Source of the DNA: Cryomorphaceae bacterium
Lineage (GTDB): Bacteria > Bacteroidota > Bacteroidia > Flavobacteriales_D > Crocinitomicaceae
Direction of reading: 5' to 3'
DNA length: 64,000 nucleotides
NCBI GenBank assembly: GCA_027483605.1
Contig: JAIXUE010000047.1
Coordinates: 1-64,000 of the forward strand
Shown here: piece by piece, positions 1-8,381 of the stretch
Numbering within the stretch: the stretch's first letter is position 1
Layout of the letters: each line of letters opens with the position of its first letter
Translations under genes and position numbers: made by a program
Notes under the pieces: generated by a model
The model's database searches: none
Told to the model about the DNA's origin: nothing
Seen by the model: only the letters and a program-made list of their open reading frames with translations

Positions 1-1887
1 AAATTTGGCTTTGAATATTATCAAGCTGAAGCCATGCAAATTCCGGGTTCTTTCCCCAAGAAGTTTGCCTATGACAAATATGAATCCATCCCCGCTTTTA
101 GCTACCGCGAAGTCTTTTATGGCGAAACGCGCCGTAGCGGTTTTGCAGACTGGCACAAACTCACCAGCGGCGAATCTGTTGGCACCTTTGAAAATCACCC
201 GGGCTGGGGTTTATGGGTCCATACCTTGCATCGCTTGTTAGCACCCGAAAACTATTTTGAAACCCATCCTGAATATTACGCCCTGAGAAACGGCGTGCGC
301 CTAAAAGACCAAGTTTGCCTGAGCAACCCAGATGTGCTCGAGATTGTTTGTGTCAATTTAGGCAACGAGATTGCCAAGAATCCTAAAGCAAAGTATTGGT
401 CGGTTAGCCAAATGGACAACTATAACTACTGCGAATGCAGCGCGTGCCGCCATACAGATTCCTTAGAACACAGCCATGCGGGTTCCATGCTGCGCTTTGT
501 CAATGAAGTGGCCAAGCGCTTTCCAAATCAGGTCATCTCTACGCTTGCGTATCAGTACACGCGCTCCGCGCCCGTGCTCACCAAACCAGAGCCCAACGTC
601 AATATCATGCTCTGCACCATTGAGGAAGACCGTTCAAAAAGCCTGCGCGGCACCAGTTTTGAAAAGGACCTCAAGAATTGGGCTGCGCTCACGCACAACA
701 TTTTGATCTGGGACTACGTCATCAACTTCTCGCATATGGTCATGCCTTTTCCAAATTGGCCCACCTTGCAAGAAAACATGCTCATGTTCAAAGAATACGG
801 GGTACAAATGCTCTTTGAGCAAGGTTATAATTCACCGTCTTCCGAAATGCAGCCCTTGCGCGCCTATTTGCTTTCCAAATGGGCCTGGGATCCCACCCGT
901 GACCCGATGCAACTCATCGATAACTTCACCAACTACTTTTACGGCCCAGCAGGATCTATTGTCAGGGAGGTTTTGGCGGCTCAAATCAAAGATTTGCAAA
1001 ACAGCGGCAAAGCCCTCACACTTTACGAACCACCAATTACGCACATAGGGGGTTATTTAGCACCTGCCAATTTAAAATGGGCGCTCAACATGTACGAAAA
1101 AGCCAAAAATCTTGAAGGCATGAGTGCCGCGCAAATAGCGCGCATAGACATGGCCGCGCAAAGTATCCGCTATGCACTCATCGAAGTCGGCAAATCGCCG
1201 CTGGCTGGCCCCGATTGGTATTTCAATTACAACCAATTATTCTACAACCAACTGCTCACTGACTTCACCAAAATTGCGCTCAAAAACGGCCCCAAGCTCC
1301 TGCATGAAACCAAACTTCCGCCCGCCGAGTACGAAGCCAAAACAAAACAATTCTGGAAAGAAGCTAAAGTGCAACATTTGGCCAAAGCCCAACTAATCAA
1401 ATACCACATCCTTCCGGCGGCCAGCTACCAAGATGGCCTGAACCTCACCGATACAAGTACCTGGACCCAAACATCATCTATCAACGACGGCCTGCGCTCC
1501 ACACAAGAATACCAACGCGGTTGGCAAGGTTGGCAAGGACAAGATGCGCAATTAGTTATTGGACTGAGCCAGCCATACATGATAGATTCTGTCCGCATCC
1601 ACTATTTGGCCAACAATCAATCCTGGATCATGGGGCCAAGTTTACTTAATGTAAAAGGCCAAACAATCGAGGGCCTTTCCTTCGAGTCGCTACAAGAGAA
1701 TCCACTTGTCAATACCCAACAAAACAATGGATCTTACCCTTTAGTGGTTGCCAATTTCCCTAAAGAACCCATTCAAACCTTGCAAATCATCGTTGGCAAC
1801 CCGGGCGCGCTTCCCAAATGGCGAGGTGTTGCAGGAGACGGTTGGTTATTTATTGATGAAATAGAAGTATACGGACATGAAAAATAA
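1..1887 (+). CDS. DUF4838 domain-containing secreted/glycan-associated protein with C-terminal discoidin-like region (5' truncated by window edge)
   Basis: Frame 1 is open to base 1 (KFGFEYYQAEAMQ...). Motifs SQMDNYNYCECSAC, ENHPGWGLWVHTLHRLLAPENYFETHPEYYAL and the DUF4838-like NWPTLQENMLMFKEYGVQMLFEQG. Confidence 0.75.
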   Translation, partial: KFGFEYYQAEAMQIPGSFPKKFAYDKYESIPAFSYREVFYGETRRSGFADWHKLTSGESVGTFENHPGWGLWVHTLHRLLAPENYFETHPEYYALRNGVRLKDQVCLSNPDVLEIVCVNLGNEIAKNPKAKYWSVSQMDNYNYCECSACRHTDSLEHSHAGSMLRFVNEVAKRFPNQVISTLAYQYTRSAPVLTKPEPNVNIMLCTIEEDRSKSLRGTSFEKDLKNWAALTHNILIWDYVINFSHMVMPFPNWPTLQENMLMFKEYGVQMLFEQGYNSPSSEMQPLRAYLLSKWAWDPTRDPMQLIDNFTNYFYGPAGSIVREVLAAQIKDLQNSGKALTLYEPPITHIGGYLAPANLKWALNMYEKAKNLEGMSAAQIARIDMAAQSIRYALIEVGKSPLAGPDWYFNYNQLFYNQLLTDFTKIALKNGPKLLHETKLPPAEYEAKTKQFWKEAKVQHLAKAQLIKYHILPAASYQDGLNLTDTSTWTQTSSINDGLRSTQEYQRGWQGWQGQDAQLVIGLSQPYMIDSVRIHYLANNQSWIMGPSLLNVKGQTIEGLSFESLQENPLVNTQQNNGSYPLVVANFPKEPIQTLQIIVGNPGALPKWRGVAGDGWLFIDEIEVYGHEK

Positions 1888-3277
1888 ATTGCTATTGTAT
1901 TGCCTTGTTGGCTTTCTGACTTTTTCTCTGAAGGCGCAGCACCACGAACAACAATATTTTCCTCCTACAGACCCCTTGGTACTGCAAAAACTAGCGACTT
2001 GGCAAGACTATAAATTCGGACTGCTCATGCACTGGGGCGCCTACAGCCAATGGGGTGTGGTAGAAAGCTGGAGCATTTGCCCCGAAGATGAAGATTGGTG
2101 CACGCGCCGTGGGCCCTACGCCGCCAATTATTTTGAATATGTCAAGGCTTATCAAAACCTGCAAAGTACTTTCAATCCTACTCAATTCGACCCCACGCGT
2201 TGGGCCAAGGCCGCCAAAAATGCGGGCATGAAATACATGGTGTTTACCACCAAGCACCACGACGGCTTTTGCATGTTCGATTCTCAGTTAACGAGTTACA
2301 CAGCAGCAAACCCCGCTTGTCCAAACAGCAAGAGCACCCACCCCGACCTAACGCGCAGTATTTTTGATGCGTTCAGAGCGGAAGGCCTCTGGATAGGCGC
2401 CTATTTCTCCAAACCAGACTGGCACCACCCCGACTACTGGGACCCCAAATTCCCTCCCTACGACCGCAACCCGAACTACGACCTGCAGAAAAAACCCGAA
2501 AAATGGGAAAGCTTTGTCAATTACACCCACAACCAGATCAATGAGCTCATGGGCAATTACGGAAAAGTTGACATCCTCTGGCTAGATGGCGGCTGGGTAC
2601 AACCCTACACCGCAACCTCTCCCAAATGGGGCTACAAACCCGTAGACCAAAATATCTATATGGATGAACTCGCTGCCCAAGCACGCTTGCTCCAACCCGG
2701 CTTAATTGTCGTGGACCGCGCGGTAGAAGGCCCCAACCAAAACTACCTCACGCCAGAGCAAAGCATCCCTGAAAAGCCCTTGCCCTACCCTTGGGAAACC
2801 TGCATGACCATGGCCAACAGCTGGAGTTACGTGCCGGGCGATCAATACAAAAGCACTGCTACCTTACTCAAAAACCTTTGCCTCATTGTGTCGCGCGGTG
2901 GCAATTTCTTACTCAACATTGCCCCAGACCCGCAAGGCCGCTTCGACAGCACGGCTTATCAGCGTTTAGAAGAAATTGGCGCTTGGATGAAAGTAAACGG
3001 AGAAGCTATTTATAATTCAAAACCCATCGCACCATATGAAGTAAAAGATGCAAAAAACGGCACTTGGGTGTTTACGCAAGTGGAAAAAGCCATTTACGCG
3101 ATTTGGATTCCCGGAGAAAGTGCTACGCAAACAGCTCAATTGAACTTAAGCTCTTTTGGCAAAAAGAAAGTTCAAGCCTTGAACCCCAATAACCTAACCA
3201 AGCTCAAAAATGGTGTTTTGTCCGTAGAAATGCGCAACAACCCTTTAAATACGCCACAAGTATTTCGTTTGCAGTAG
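1877..3277 (+). CDS. Alpha-L-fucosidase, GH29 family
   Basis: Signal peptide followed by GLLMHWGAYSQWGVVESW, MKYMVFTTKHHDGFCMFDS, GKVDILWLDGGWVQP and SRGGNFLLNIAPDPQG, typical of GH29. Overlaps the previous ORF by 11 bp. Confidence 0.9.
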   Translation: MKNKLLLYCLVGFLTFSLKAQHHEQQYFPPTDPLVLQKLATWQDYKFGLLMHWGAYSQWGVVESWSICPEDEDWCTRRGPYAANYFEYVKAYQNLQSTFNPTQFDPTRWAKAAKNAGMKYMVFTTKHHDGFCMFDSQLTSYTAANPACPNSKSTHPDLTRSIFDAFRAEGLWIGAYFSKPDWHHPDYWDPKFPPYDRNPNYDLQKKPEKWESFVNYTHNQINELMGNYGKVDILWLDGGWVQPYTATSPKWGYKPVDQNIYMDELAAQARLLQPGLIVVDRAVEGPNQNYLTPEQSIPEKPLPYPWETCMTMANSWSYVPGDQYKSTATLLKNLCLIVSRGGNFLLNIAPDPQGRFDSTAYQRLEEIGAWMKVNGEAIYNSKPIAPYEVKDAKNGTWVFTQVEKAIYAIWIPGESATQTAQLNLSSFGKKKVQALNPNNLTKLKNGVLSVEMRNNPLNTPQVFRLQ

Positions 3278-3297
3278 CAAAAGCGCTGCAATCTTCG

Positions 3298-3305
3298 TAT
3301 CTTTG
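3298..3305 (+). promoter_or_regulatory. Candidate Bacteroidota -7 element (TATCTTTG) for ssrA
   Basis: TATCTTTG matches TAnnTTTG and lies 14 nt upstream of the tmRNA 5' end. Confidence 0.55.
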
Positions 3306-3319
3306 CACCTACGTTCTTT

Positions 3320-3719
3320 GGGGTCGACATTGGATTTGACAGCGATAGCGGTAGTCAGGTGTCAGCATGCAGAGGCTTGTAGTGTTCCTCTTAAATCAAA
3401 TGCTACGAACAATAAATGACAACACGTCATACGCACTTGCTGCTTAATTAACTGAATGTTAGTTGGCTTAATCCGGCTGAAGTATAGTAGGCCAGACAAG
3501 TACTTCTGATGAACGGCCACCCTTTCGGTTCATCGCTCAGAAGTTCATCCTATAGGGTTAGTGTTGCCGATGGTTTTACCGCAACATGAAACTAAAAAAC
3601 CTAAGTATACGCGTTGGGTGTTCTTGTCCGGCCGCATATCGAAAACCAACCACGAACTAAGCATGTAGAAAGCTTGAAAACTCGTCGTTTGGACGAGGGT
3701 TCGAACCCCTCCGACTCCA
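3320..3719 (+). ncRNA. ssrA: Transfer-messenger RNA (tmRNA)
   Basis: 5' GGGGTCG pairs with 3' CGACTCC. T-arm GGACGAGGGTTCGAACCCCTCC. Internal reading frame ends ...NDNTSYALAA-stop (TAA 3445-3447). CCA does not appear to be encoded. Confidence 0.93.
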
Positions 3720-3726
3720 CTCTGAT

Positions 3727-3760
3727 CAAAAAGCTACTCCATTGGAGTGGCTTTTTTTTT
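3727..3760 (+). terminator. Rho-independent terminator downstream of ssrA
   Basis: AGCTACTCC-ATT-GGAGTGGCT stem-loop followed by a run of T. Confidence 0.85.
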
Positions 3761-3814
3761 GTGGTAACAAATGAGGACTTGTCCTCAAATTTGTGAATAC
3801 ATAAAAAAAGACAG

Positions 3815-3870
3815 CATCGCCTTGTGATGAAGCTTTTTGATCCACTGCACGTTAGTTTATGGGGAAAGCG
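3815..3870. repeat. Structured repeat, unit A (hairpin + conserved 28-nt block)
   Basis: CATCGC-CTT-GTGATG hairpin then AAGCTTTTTGATCCACTGCACGTTAGTT (3830-3857), identical to 3957-3984. Confidence 0.8.
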
Positions 3871-3876
3871 TCAGCT

Positions 3877-3893
3877 AACCCCTCCGACTCCAC
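3877..3893 (+). repeat. Direct repeat of the tmRNA 3' end (AACCCCTCCGACTCCAC), second copy
   Basis: 17-bp identity with 3704-3720 (tmRNA T-arm/acceptor 3' strand). Confidence 0.85.
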
Positions 3894-3921
3894 AAAAGCC
3901 CTTCAATGAAGGGCTTTTTTT
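3894..3921 (+). terminator. Second rho-independent terminator
   Basis: AAGCCCTTC-AAT-GAAGGGCTT stem followed by a T-run, immediately after the second copy of the tmRNA tail. Confidence 0.85.
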
Positions 3922-3940
3922 GTGATAACAAAAAATAAAC

Positions 3941-4000
3941 GATCGCCTTGCGATCAAAGCTTTTTGATCCACTGCACGTTAGTTGAAAGGGAAAGAACGG
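3941..4000. repeat. Structured repeat, unit B
   Basis: GATCGC-CTT-GCGATC perfect hairpin then the same 28-nt block at 3957-3984. Confidence 0.8.
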
Positions 4001-4074
4001 GCGATGAATTGGCATCATATCTACTTATTTGTTAATTTTCCGAACTGCTAACCTGCGCTTTTTTAAACGAATCT

Positions 4075-4869
4075 ATGAGTTTAGTCAATTCTTTTATCAA
4101 TCAAATCGGTCGTGAACTTGGTCGCGACGCCTATCGCTCTGTTGTTTCATCTGTGTCGAGAGGTGCTAGAAAACAACAAATTGTCAATTCAGATGAACCG
4201 CTGTACAAGCAAGTAATCAATTTTGAATTACTGGCAAATGATGAAAAAACTTATAAGCATTTGGCTAATTTGGTAGAGAAAGCGGAGCACACAGACCCAG
4301 AAGATTTTGAATGGCAAGAGCTTTTTTATGAAATAGACAATAAAATTGATTTTTGCAAAGTACATCTTGCAGAAGAATACTTGCCCCAACTTGAAAAATT
4401 GGATCAAATCAATGCTGAAAATTACAAATGGGTCAGAGGCAAACACCTTAAGTATATCGATACAGTGATCAGTCATTTTGACACAATTGAAAGACAGTTA
4501 TCTCAAAAAAATATGGCAGTGGCTTTCCTACTTACTTTGATCGGACTTCGGGCCAGTTATTTAGGAGAAAAGCTGATCTATACCGTCATTAATGTCTTGT
4601 ATATTTTCTTGCTTGGCTTTACCTTCTTTAATGGTTTAATGACCTATACATATCCGAAAACGTTTGGCGGAAATCTTCCTAGTGATAGCGCAGAAGAACT
4701 CGCTAACATAGCATCTGTTGGCATGATGCTCATGGGTATTGCTGTATTTTTTTATTTGTTATACTTCGGACTCGGCGTGTACAAGATATCCAAATACAAA
4801 AAAGAGATACAGAAAAACACAGATTCCAAGCAGAAATTTGTCACGTACAAAGCTGAACTAAGTCAATAG
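4075..4869 (+). CDS. Hypothetical membrane protein (264 aa)
   Basis: Uninterrupted ORF with hydrophobic segments (LIYTVINVLYIFLLGFTFFNGLM and ASVGMMLMGIAVFFYLLYFGLGVY). No family recognised. Confidence 0.7.
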   Translation: MSLVNSFINQIGRELGRDAYRSVVSSVSRGARKQQIVNSDEPLYKQVINFELLANDEKTYKHLANLVEKAEHTDPEDFEWQELFYEIDNKIDFCKVHLAEEYLPQLEKLDQINAENYKWVRGKHLKYIDTVISHFDTIERQLSQKNMAVAFLLTLIGLRASYLGEKLIYTVINVLYIFLLGFTFFNGLMTYTYPKTFGGNLPSDSAEELANIASVGMMLMGIAVFFYLLYFGLGVYKISKYKKEIQKNTDSKQKFVTYKAELSQ

Positions 4870-4901
4870 ACATTGTAGAAAAGCAGCTGTTGGCGCCAGG
4901 G

Positions 4902-6053
4902 TTAAAACGCCTCCCCCACTAAAAAATAAAAGTAGCCACCTTCAGATCCGTAACCGTAGTCTAGTCTGATATTGAGGCGCTCTGCAGGGTCTACGACAAA
5001 CCGTAGGCCGGTGCCTATGGAATACTTGAGGTTTTGAATTGTGAGGTCAGAACTTGGGCCAAAGACGTCGCCCACTCCGGCAAAAGCGACTGCGCCAAAG
5101 CGCCACCACAACGGAAAGCGGTATTCGAGTTGCGTGGCTGCAAAATGACGGTCGCGGAAGCGGTTTTTGGGGTAGCCCCTCAAAATGTCATCATTGCCAA
5201 GTGTCGATAAATCTAAAAAGGGAACGTCACCAAACGAGAGACGCGATTTGAACTGAAAAGCCAAAACCTGCTTTGGCCTAATTTGCCAATATTGCTGGTA
5301 AACGCCATTGATGACTTGAAAAGAGAAAGTGGAGCCCAAGGGCTGCGTAAAGAAGTAGGTAGATAGCTCTGCTAAGCGCCCTTTGTAAGGATTAATGATG
5401 TTGTCACGGGTATCGATCACGCCTACAAGACCCAATGCAGAACCGAATCCACCACTGCTTCCGGTAATGCTGCCAGCTGCCAACTGACCATTTGGAGCCA
5501 GAGAAAAATTAAATTCCGACCTGAATTCGTAATCAAAGCCCAAGAAAAAACCAGGTTTGATTTTCTTCAATTGCAAAGACTTCAATACAAATAAGTTGTA
5601 ACTGTATTTTTCCTCTTGAGCTTTGCTTGTATTGTTTCCAATTCCATAAAAGCGATCTGGAAAATCGCGGTACCTGATATCTCCCTTGAGCAAGAAGTTT
5701 TCGTTGCGGGTAAATACCTGCCAGGTGGCCCAGGTATCGAGCTGTCTGTTTTGGGTGTAATCGGCTAAAAACTGAAGGTAAGAAACCCGTGGCAACTCAT
5801 CTGTAGGGAGCTTTGGTTTTACTTTGAAGTAATACACGCCAGCTGCACCAGCCGCCCAGCGGGTATCGGGAGTAAAGTACAGGAGTGGCAAAACAAACAA
5901 ACCACTTTTGTCTTTTGGAATGGTATCGGCAAGTGGAGCAAAGCCAAATACTTTTTTATGCTTCGCAATTGAATCCAAAGTTGTTTGTGCATGCAGCGCA
6001 GAAAGGCAGGCTAGAAAGCTGAATAAAAATAAGAGTCTGTTTATTTTGAACAC
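4902..6053 (-). CDS. BamA/TamA-type (Omp85 surface antigen) outer membrane protein
   Basis: C-terminal beta-barrel; GNDDILRGYPKNRFRDRHFAATQLEYRFPLWWRFGAVAFAGVGDV is typical of bacterial surface antigen (D15). The GTG at 6053 puts a signal peptide at the N-terminus; the ORF extends to 6113. Confidence 0.8.
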   Translation of the reverse strand: MFKINRLLFLFSFLACLSALHAQTTLDSIAKHKKVFGFAPLADTIPKDKSGLFVLPLLYFTPDTRWAAGAAGVYYFKVKPKLPTDELPRVSYLQFLADYTQNRQLDTWATWQVFTRNENFLLKGDIRYRDFPDRFYGIGNNTSKAQEEKYSYNLFVLKSLQLKKIKPGFFLGFDYEFRSEFNFSLAPNGQLAAGSITGSSGGFGSALGLVGVIDTRDNIINPYKGRLAELSTYFFTQPLGSTFSFQVINGVYQQYWQIRPKQVLAFQFKSRLSFGDVPFLDLSTLGNDDILRGYPKNRFRDRHFAATQLEYRFPLWWRFGAVAFAGVGDVFGPSSDLTIQNLKYSIGTGLRFVVDPAERLNIRLDYGYGSEGGYFYFLVGEAF

Positions 6054-6122
6054 TGTACATTCTTGGATACTTACAAATATAATCCATATTTGAACAGCCT
6101 TTTGTTGGTTCACTTTAAACCA

Positions 6123-7820
6123 CTACAACTTTTTCAAGATATAAGACACACCCTTCCCTTGAACCTGTACCAAATAAACACCTGACTCCATTTCAGAGAG
6201 GTCGATTTTGGTCTGTGCGTCAAACTTTTGGTGCTTGATGTATTGGCCTGAAATGCTGTAGATAGTCACTACGCCTTGTGGTAGGCCTTTGATGTAAAAA
6301 CCTTCGTTGGTTGGGTTTGGATAGAGCGTAATTTCTTCTTGCTCGGCACTAGCTAAACCGACAAAGCCATTGATATTGAAGGTGGTATTGGTGATGATTG
6401 CCGGGTTGAAATCAAAATAAATATAAGCGGTGTTCTCTATGGCGGTGTTCAAAGGTAGATTGGGGAGTTCGTCTAGCGCAAATGTCACATAACCCTGACT
6501 GCCTTCTAAATCATCTTGTGAGGGCAGTAATTGCACGCCACTAAAGCGAAAAACAATTTCTCTGGATGTAGGGTTAATGGTGTAGCTCACAGGATGCTTA
6601 GAGGAAAGCAACCGAAATGAAGAGAGGTCAAGATGTGCAGAAATGGTGTCAAGGATTTCTACATTTAAGGCAGGATAATTGCCATCGTTTTGGAAACGCA
6701 CTGTATAACCGAGGGTCTCTTGCTCAAAAGGATCAATATTGGTAGGTAAATGACATTGTTTGTCGTTCGGGTCATAGGAATTGAGCACCACCGCAACAAA
6801 CTGTGCTTGATTGAACTGTAAGTCTTGTTCACCTTGTGCAAGGACGCTTGCTGAAAAACTCAGTTGGGTTCCGGCTGGGGTGTTGCCAGCAAACGCACAA
6901 GGAAAAGCATAGGTCATGCAGCCCGACAAATAAGCTTCTAAAATTGTAACGGTATCATTCTGATAGGTGGCTGTAGGCAAATTACTGAGGTCCGGAACAA
7001 CACCAGTAGGCAAAGCAATTTGAATGACACTATTGGCATAATTGCCACAAGAAACATTGCACACTTGTACACTCACCTGACCAGTTTGTAAGGGCGCCAA
7101 GAACTCAAAAGCAGCTGCAGACGTGAGTTCAAGATCTGATGTAACACCTGAGCCGTTGCAAGCAATCGTCATGTTCATCGGGACTCCAAGCCCCTGCCCT
7201 GTCGGACCAAAAGCCGAAATGACAAAATTTGGCGAGATTTGGATGTAGCCGTTGTTTTGCAACCAGGCATTACTTACCCCAACAGTATAGGGCGTGTTGG
7301 CCACATCTAACTCCGTATAATAAGGATTCCCAAAAGAATTTTGCGGATAGATGGTCGTGACTACCCCCGCGTTGTCAGTGACATCATAAGGTACGTTTTG
7401 TAAAAAATTACCACTCGGATTCAACATCGAAATGACATTAAAAAAACCGCAAGCACTCGTATTGGTAATGACCCATTCGATGGTGGTACTGCCAGCGAGT
7501 TGTCCGCCAGCAGTAGCGCTGTGCACGGTTACAAGTGCGTTATAGATGCCCGCTTGGCTATAAGCGTGCTCAAACAAATAACAATTTTGGCTATTTGGAG
7601 CTGAAAACACCACGAGCGTATCGCTGTCGCCATCCATCCAATCTACAATGATTTCGGCACCAGCTTCTGGCAAAGCACCTGTTGTGGTGCAAACTGACAT
7701 ACTGGAGTAACAGCCAATACCTGGTATGGAATTATAGAGTAAATTGATGGCATTGACTTGTGCAAAAAGAGCTGTTGCACTGAAAATGAATGAGATAAGA
7801 ATGAGTAACGTGGTTTTCAT
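6123..7820 (-). CDS. Secreted T9SS type A sorting domain protein with DUF7619-like (conserved repeat) domain
   Basis: Signal peptide MKTTLLILISFIFSATALFAQ; SYDPNDKQC...FEQETLGYTVRFQNDGNYPALNVEILDTI; C-terminal LYPNPTNEGFYIKGLPQGVVTIYSISGQ...GVYLVQV. Confidence 0.85.
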   Translation of the reverse strand: MKTTLLILISFIFSATALFAQVNAINLLYNSIPGIGCYSSMSVCTTTGALPEAGAEIIVDWMDGDSDTLVVFSAPNSQNCYLFEHAYSQAGIYNALVTVHSATAGGQLAGSTTIEWVITNTSACGFFNVISMLNPSGNFLQNVPYDVTDNAGVVTTIYPQNSFGNPYYTELDVANTPYTVGVSNAWLQNNGYIQISPNFVISAFGPTGQGLGVPMNMTIACNGSGVTSDLELTSAAAFEFLAPLQTGQVSVQVCNVSCGNYANSVIQIALPTGVVPDLSNLPTATYQNDTVTILEAYLSGCMTYAFPCAFAGNTPAGTQLSFSASVLAQGEQDLQFNQAQFVAVVLNSYDPNDKQCHLPTNIDPFEQETLGYTVRFQNDGNYPALNVEILDTISAHLDLSSFRLLSSKHPVSYTINPTSREIVFRFSGVQLLPSQDDLEGSQGYVTFALDELPNLPLNTAIENTAYIYFDFNPAIITNTTFNINGFVGLASAEQEEITLYPNPTNEGFYIKGLPQGVVTIYSISGQYIKHQKFDAQTKIDLSEMESGVYLVQVQGKGVSYILKKL

Positions 7821-7943
7821 TGAAGAGAGTTGAATTGATTCCCTTCTCTGACGTGAGGTGCTTGAAAAAAGTTGCACAACATTTGATCAAGAAAATGAAC
7901 CAAAATAAAATTGAGGTGTTGAGTGAATTGATTAATTGTGTAG

Positions 7944-7951
7944 TAATTTTG
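7944..7951 (+). promoter_or_regulatory. Candidate -7 element TAATTTTG
   Basis: TAnnTTTG match 21 nt upstream of the 7973 ORF. Confidence 0.4.
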
Positions 7952-7972
7952 CACCGCAAATAAAGAAGCAGA

Positions 7973-8311
7973 GTGTTTCAAACTATTCATACATACCGTT
8001 GCTTGCTGCCCACTTTTCATTGGGTACTACTCACTTCTTTGCTCTGTTTTGAACTTGCTCAACCGATCTCCTTTACATTTCATTCGGCACTTGCCTTACA
8101 AGAGCAAACCGATACGCCAAATGAAATTGATCCTGTAGAGACCACCAGCGAACAAACAGATGAAGCCGATATGGAACTCGCCTTTCCAATCCCCGTACCC
8201 AATATCAAAGTAGCTTCAAACCTTAAGTACAATTTGCTTTTCTCAAGCCGAGCAAGCTCCTTTTTTCCTTGTCCCGAAAAAGACATCACCGGGCCTCCTC
8301 CTCAGTTTTAG
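7973..8311 (+). CDS. Small hypothetical protein (112 aa) preceding the efflux operon
   Basis: ORF on the same strand directly upstream of the RND genes, with an N-terminal hydrophobic segment. No family recognised. Confidence 0.5.
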   Translation: MFQTIHTYRCLLPTFHWVLLTSLLCFELAQPISFTFHSALALQEQTDTPNEIDPVETTSEQTDEADMELAFPIPVPNIKVASNLKYNLLFSSRASSFFPCPEKDITGPPPQF

Positions 8312-8381
8312 TTTTCCAGCCCGATGCAATTTCTTAATGAAATTGTCCAATTCAAATAGCGAAAACTAAATTCTTATCAAA

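Noticed and set aside
3704-4869. Intact genomic island integrated at ssrA
   Set aside because: No integrase or other mobility gene; only short direct repeats remain.
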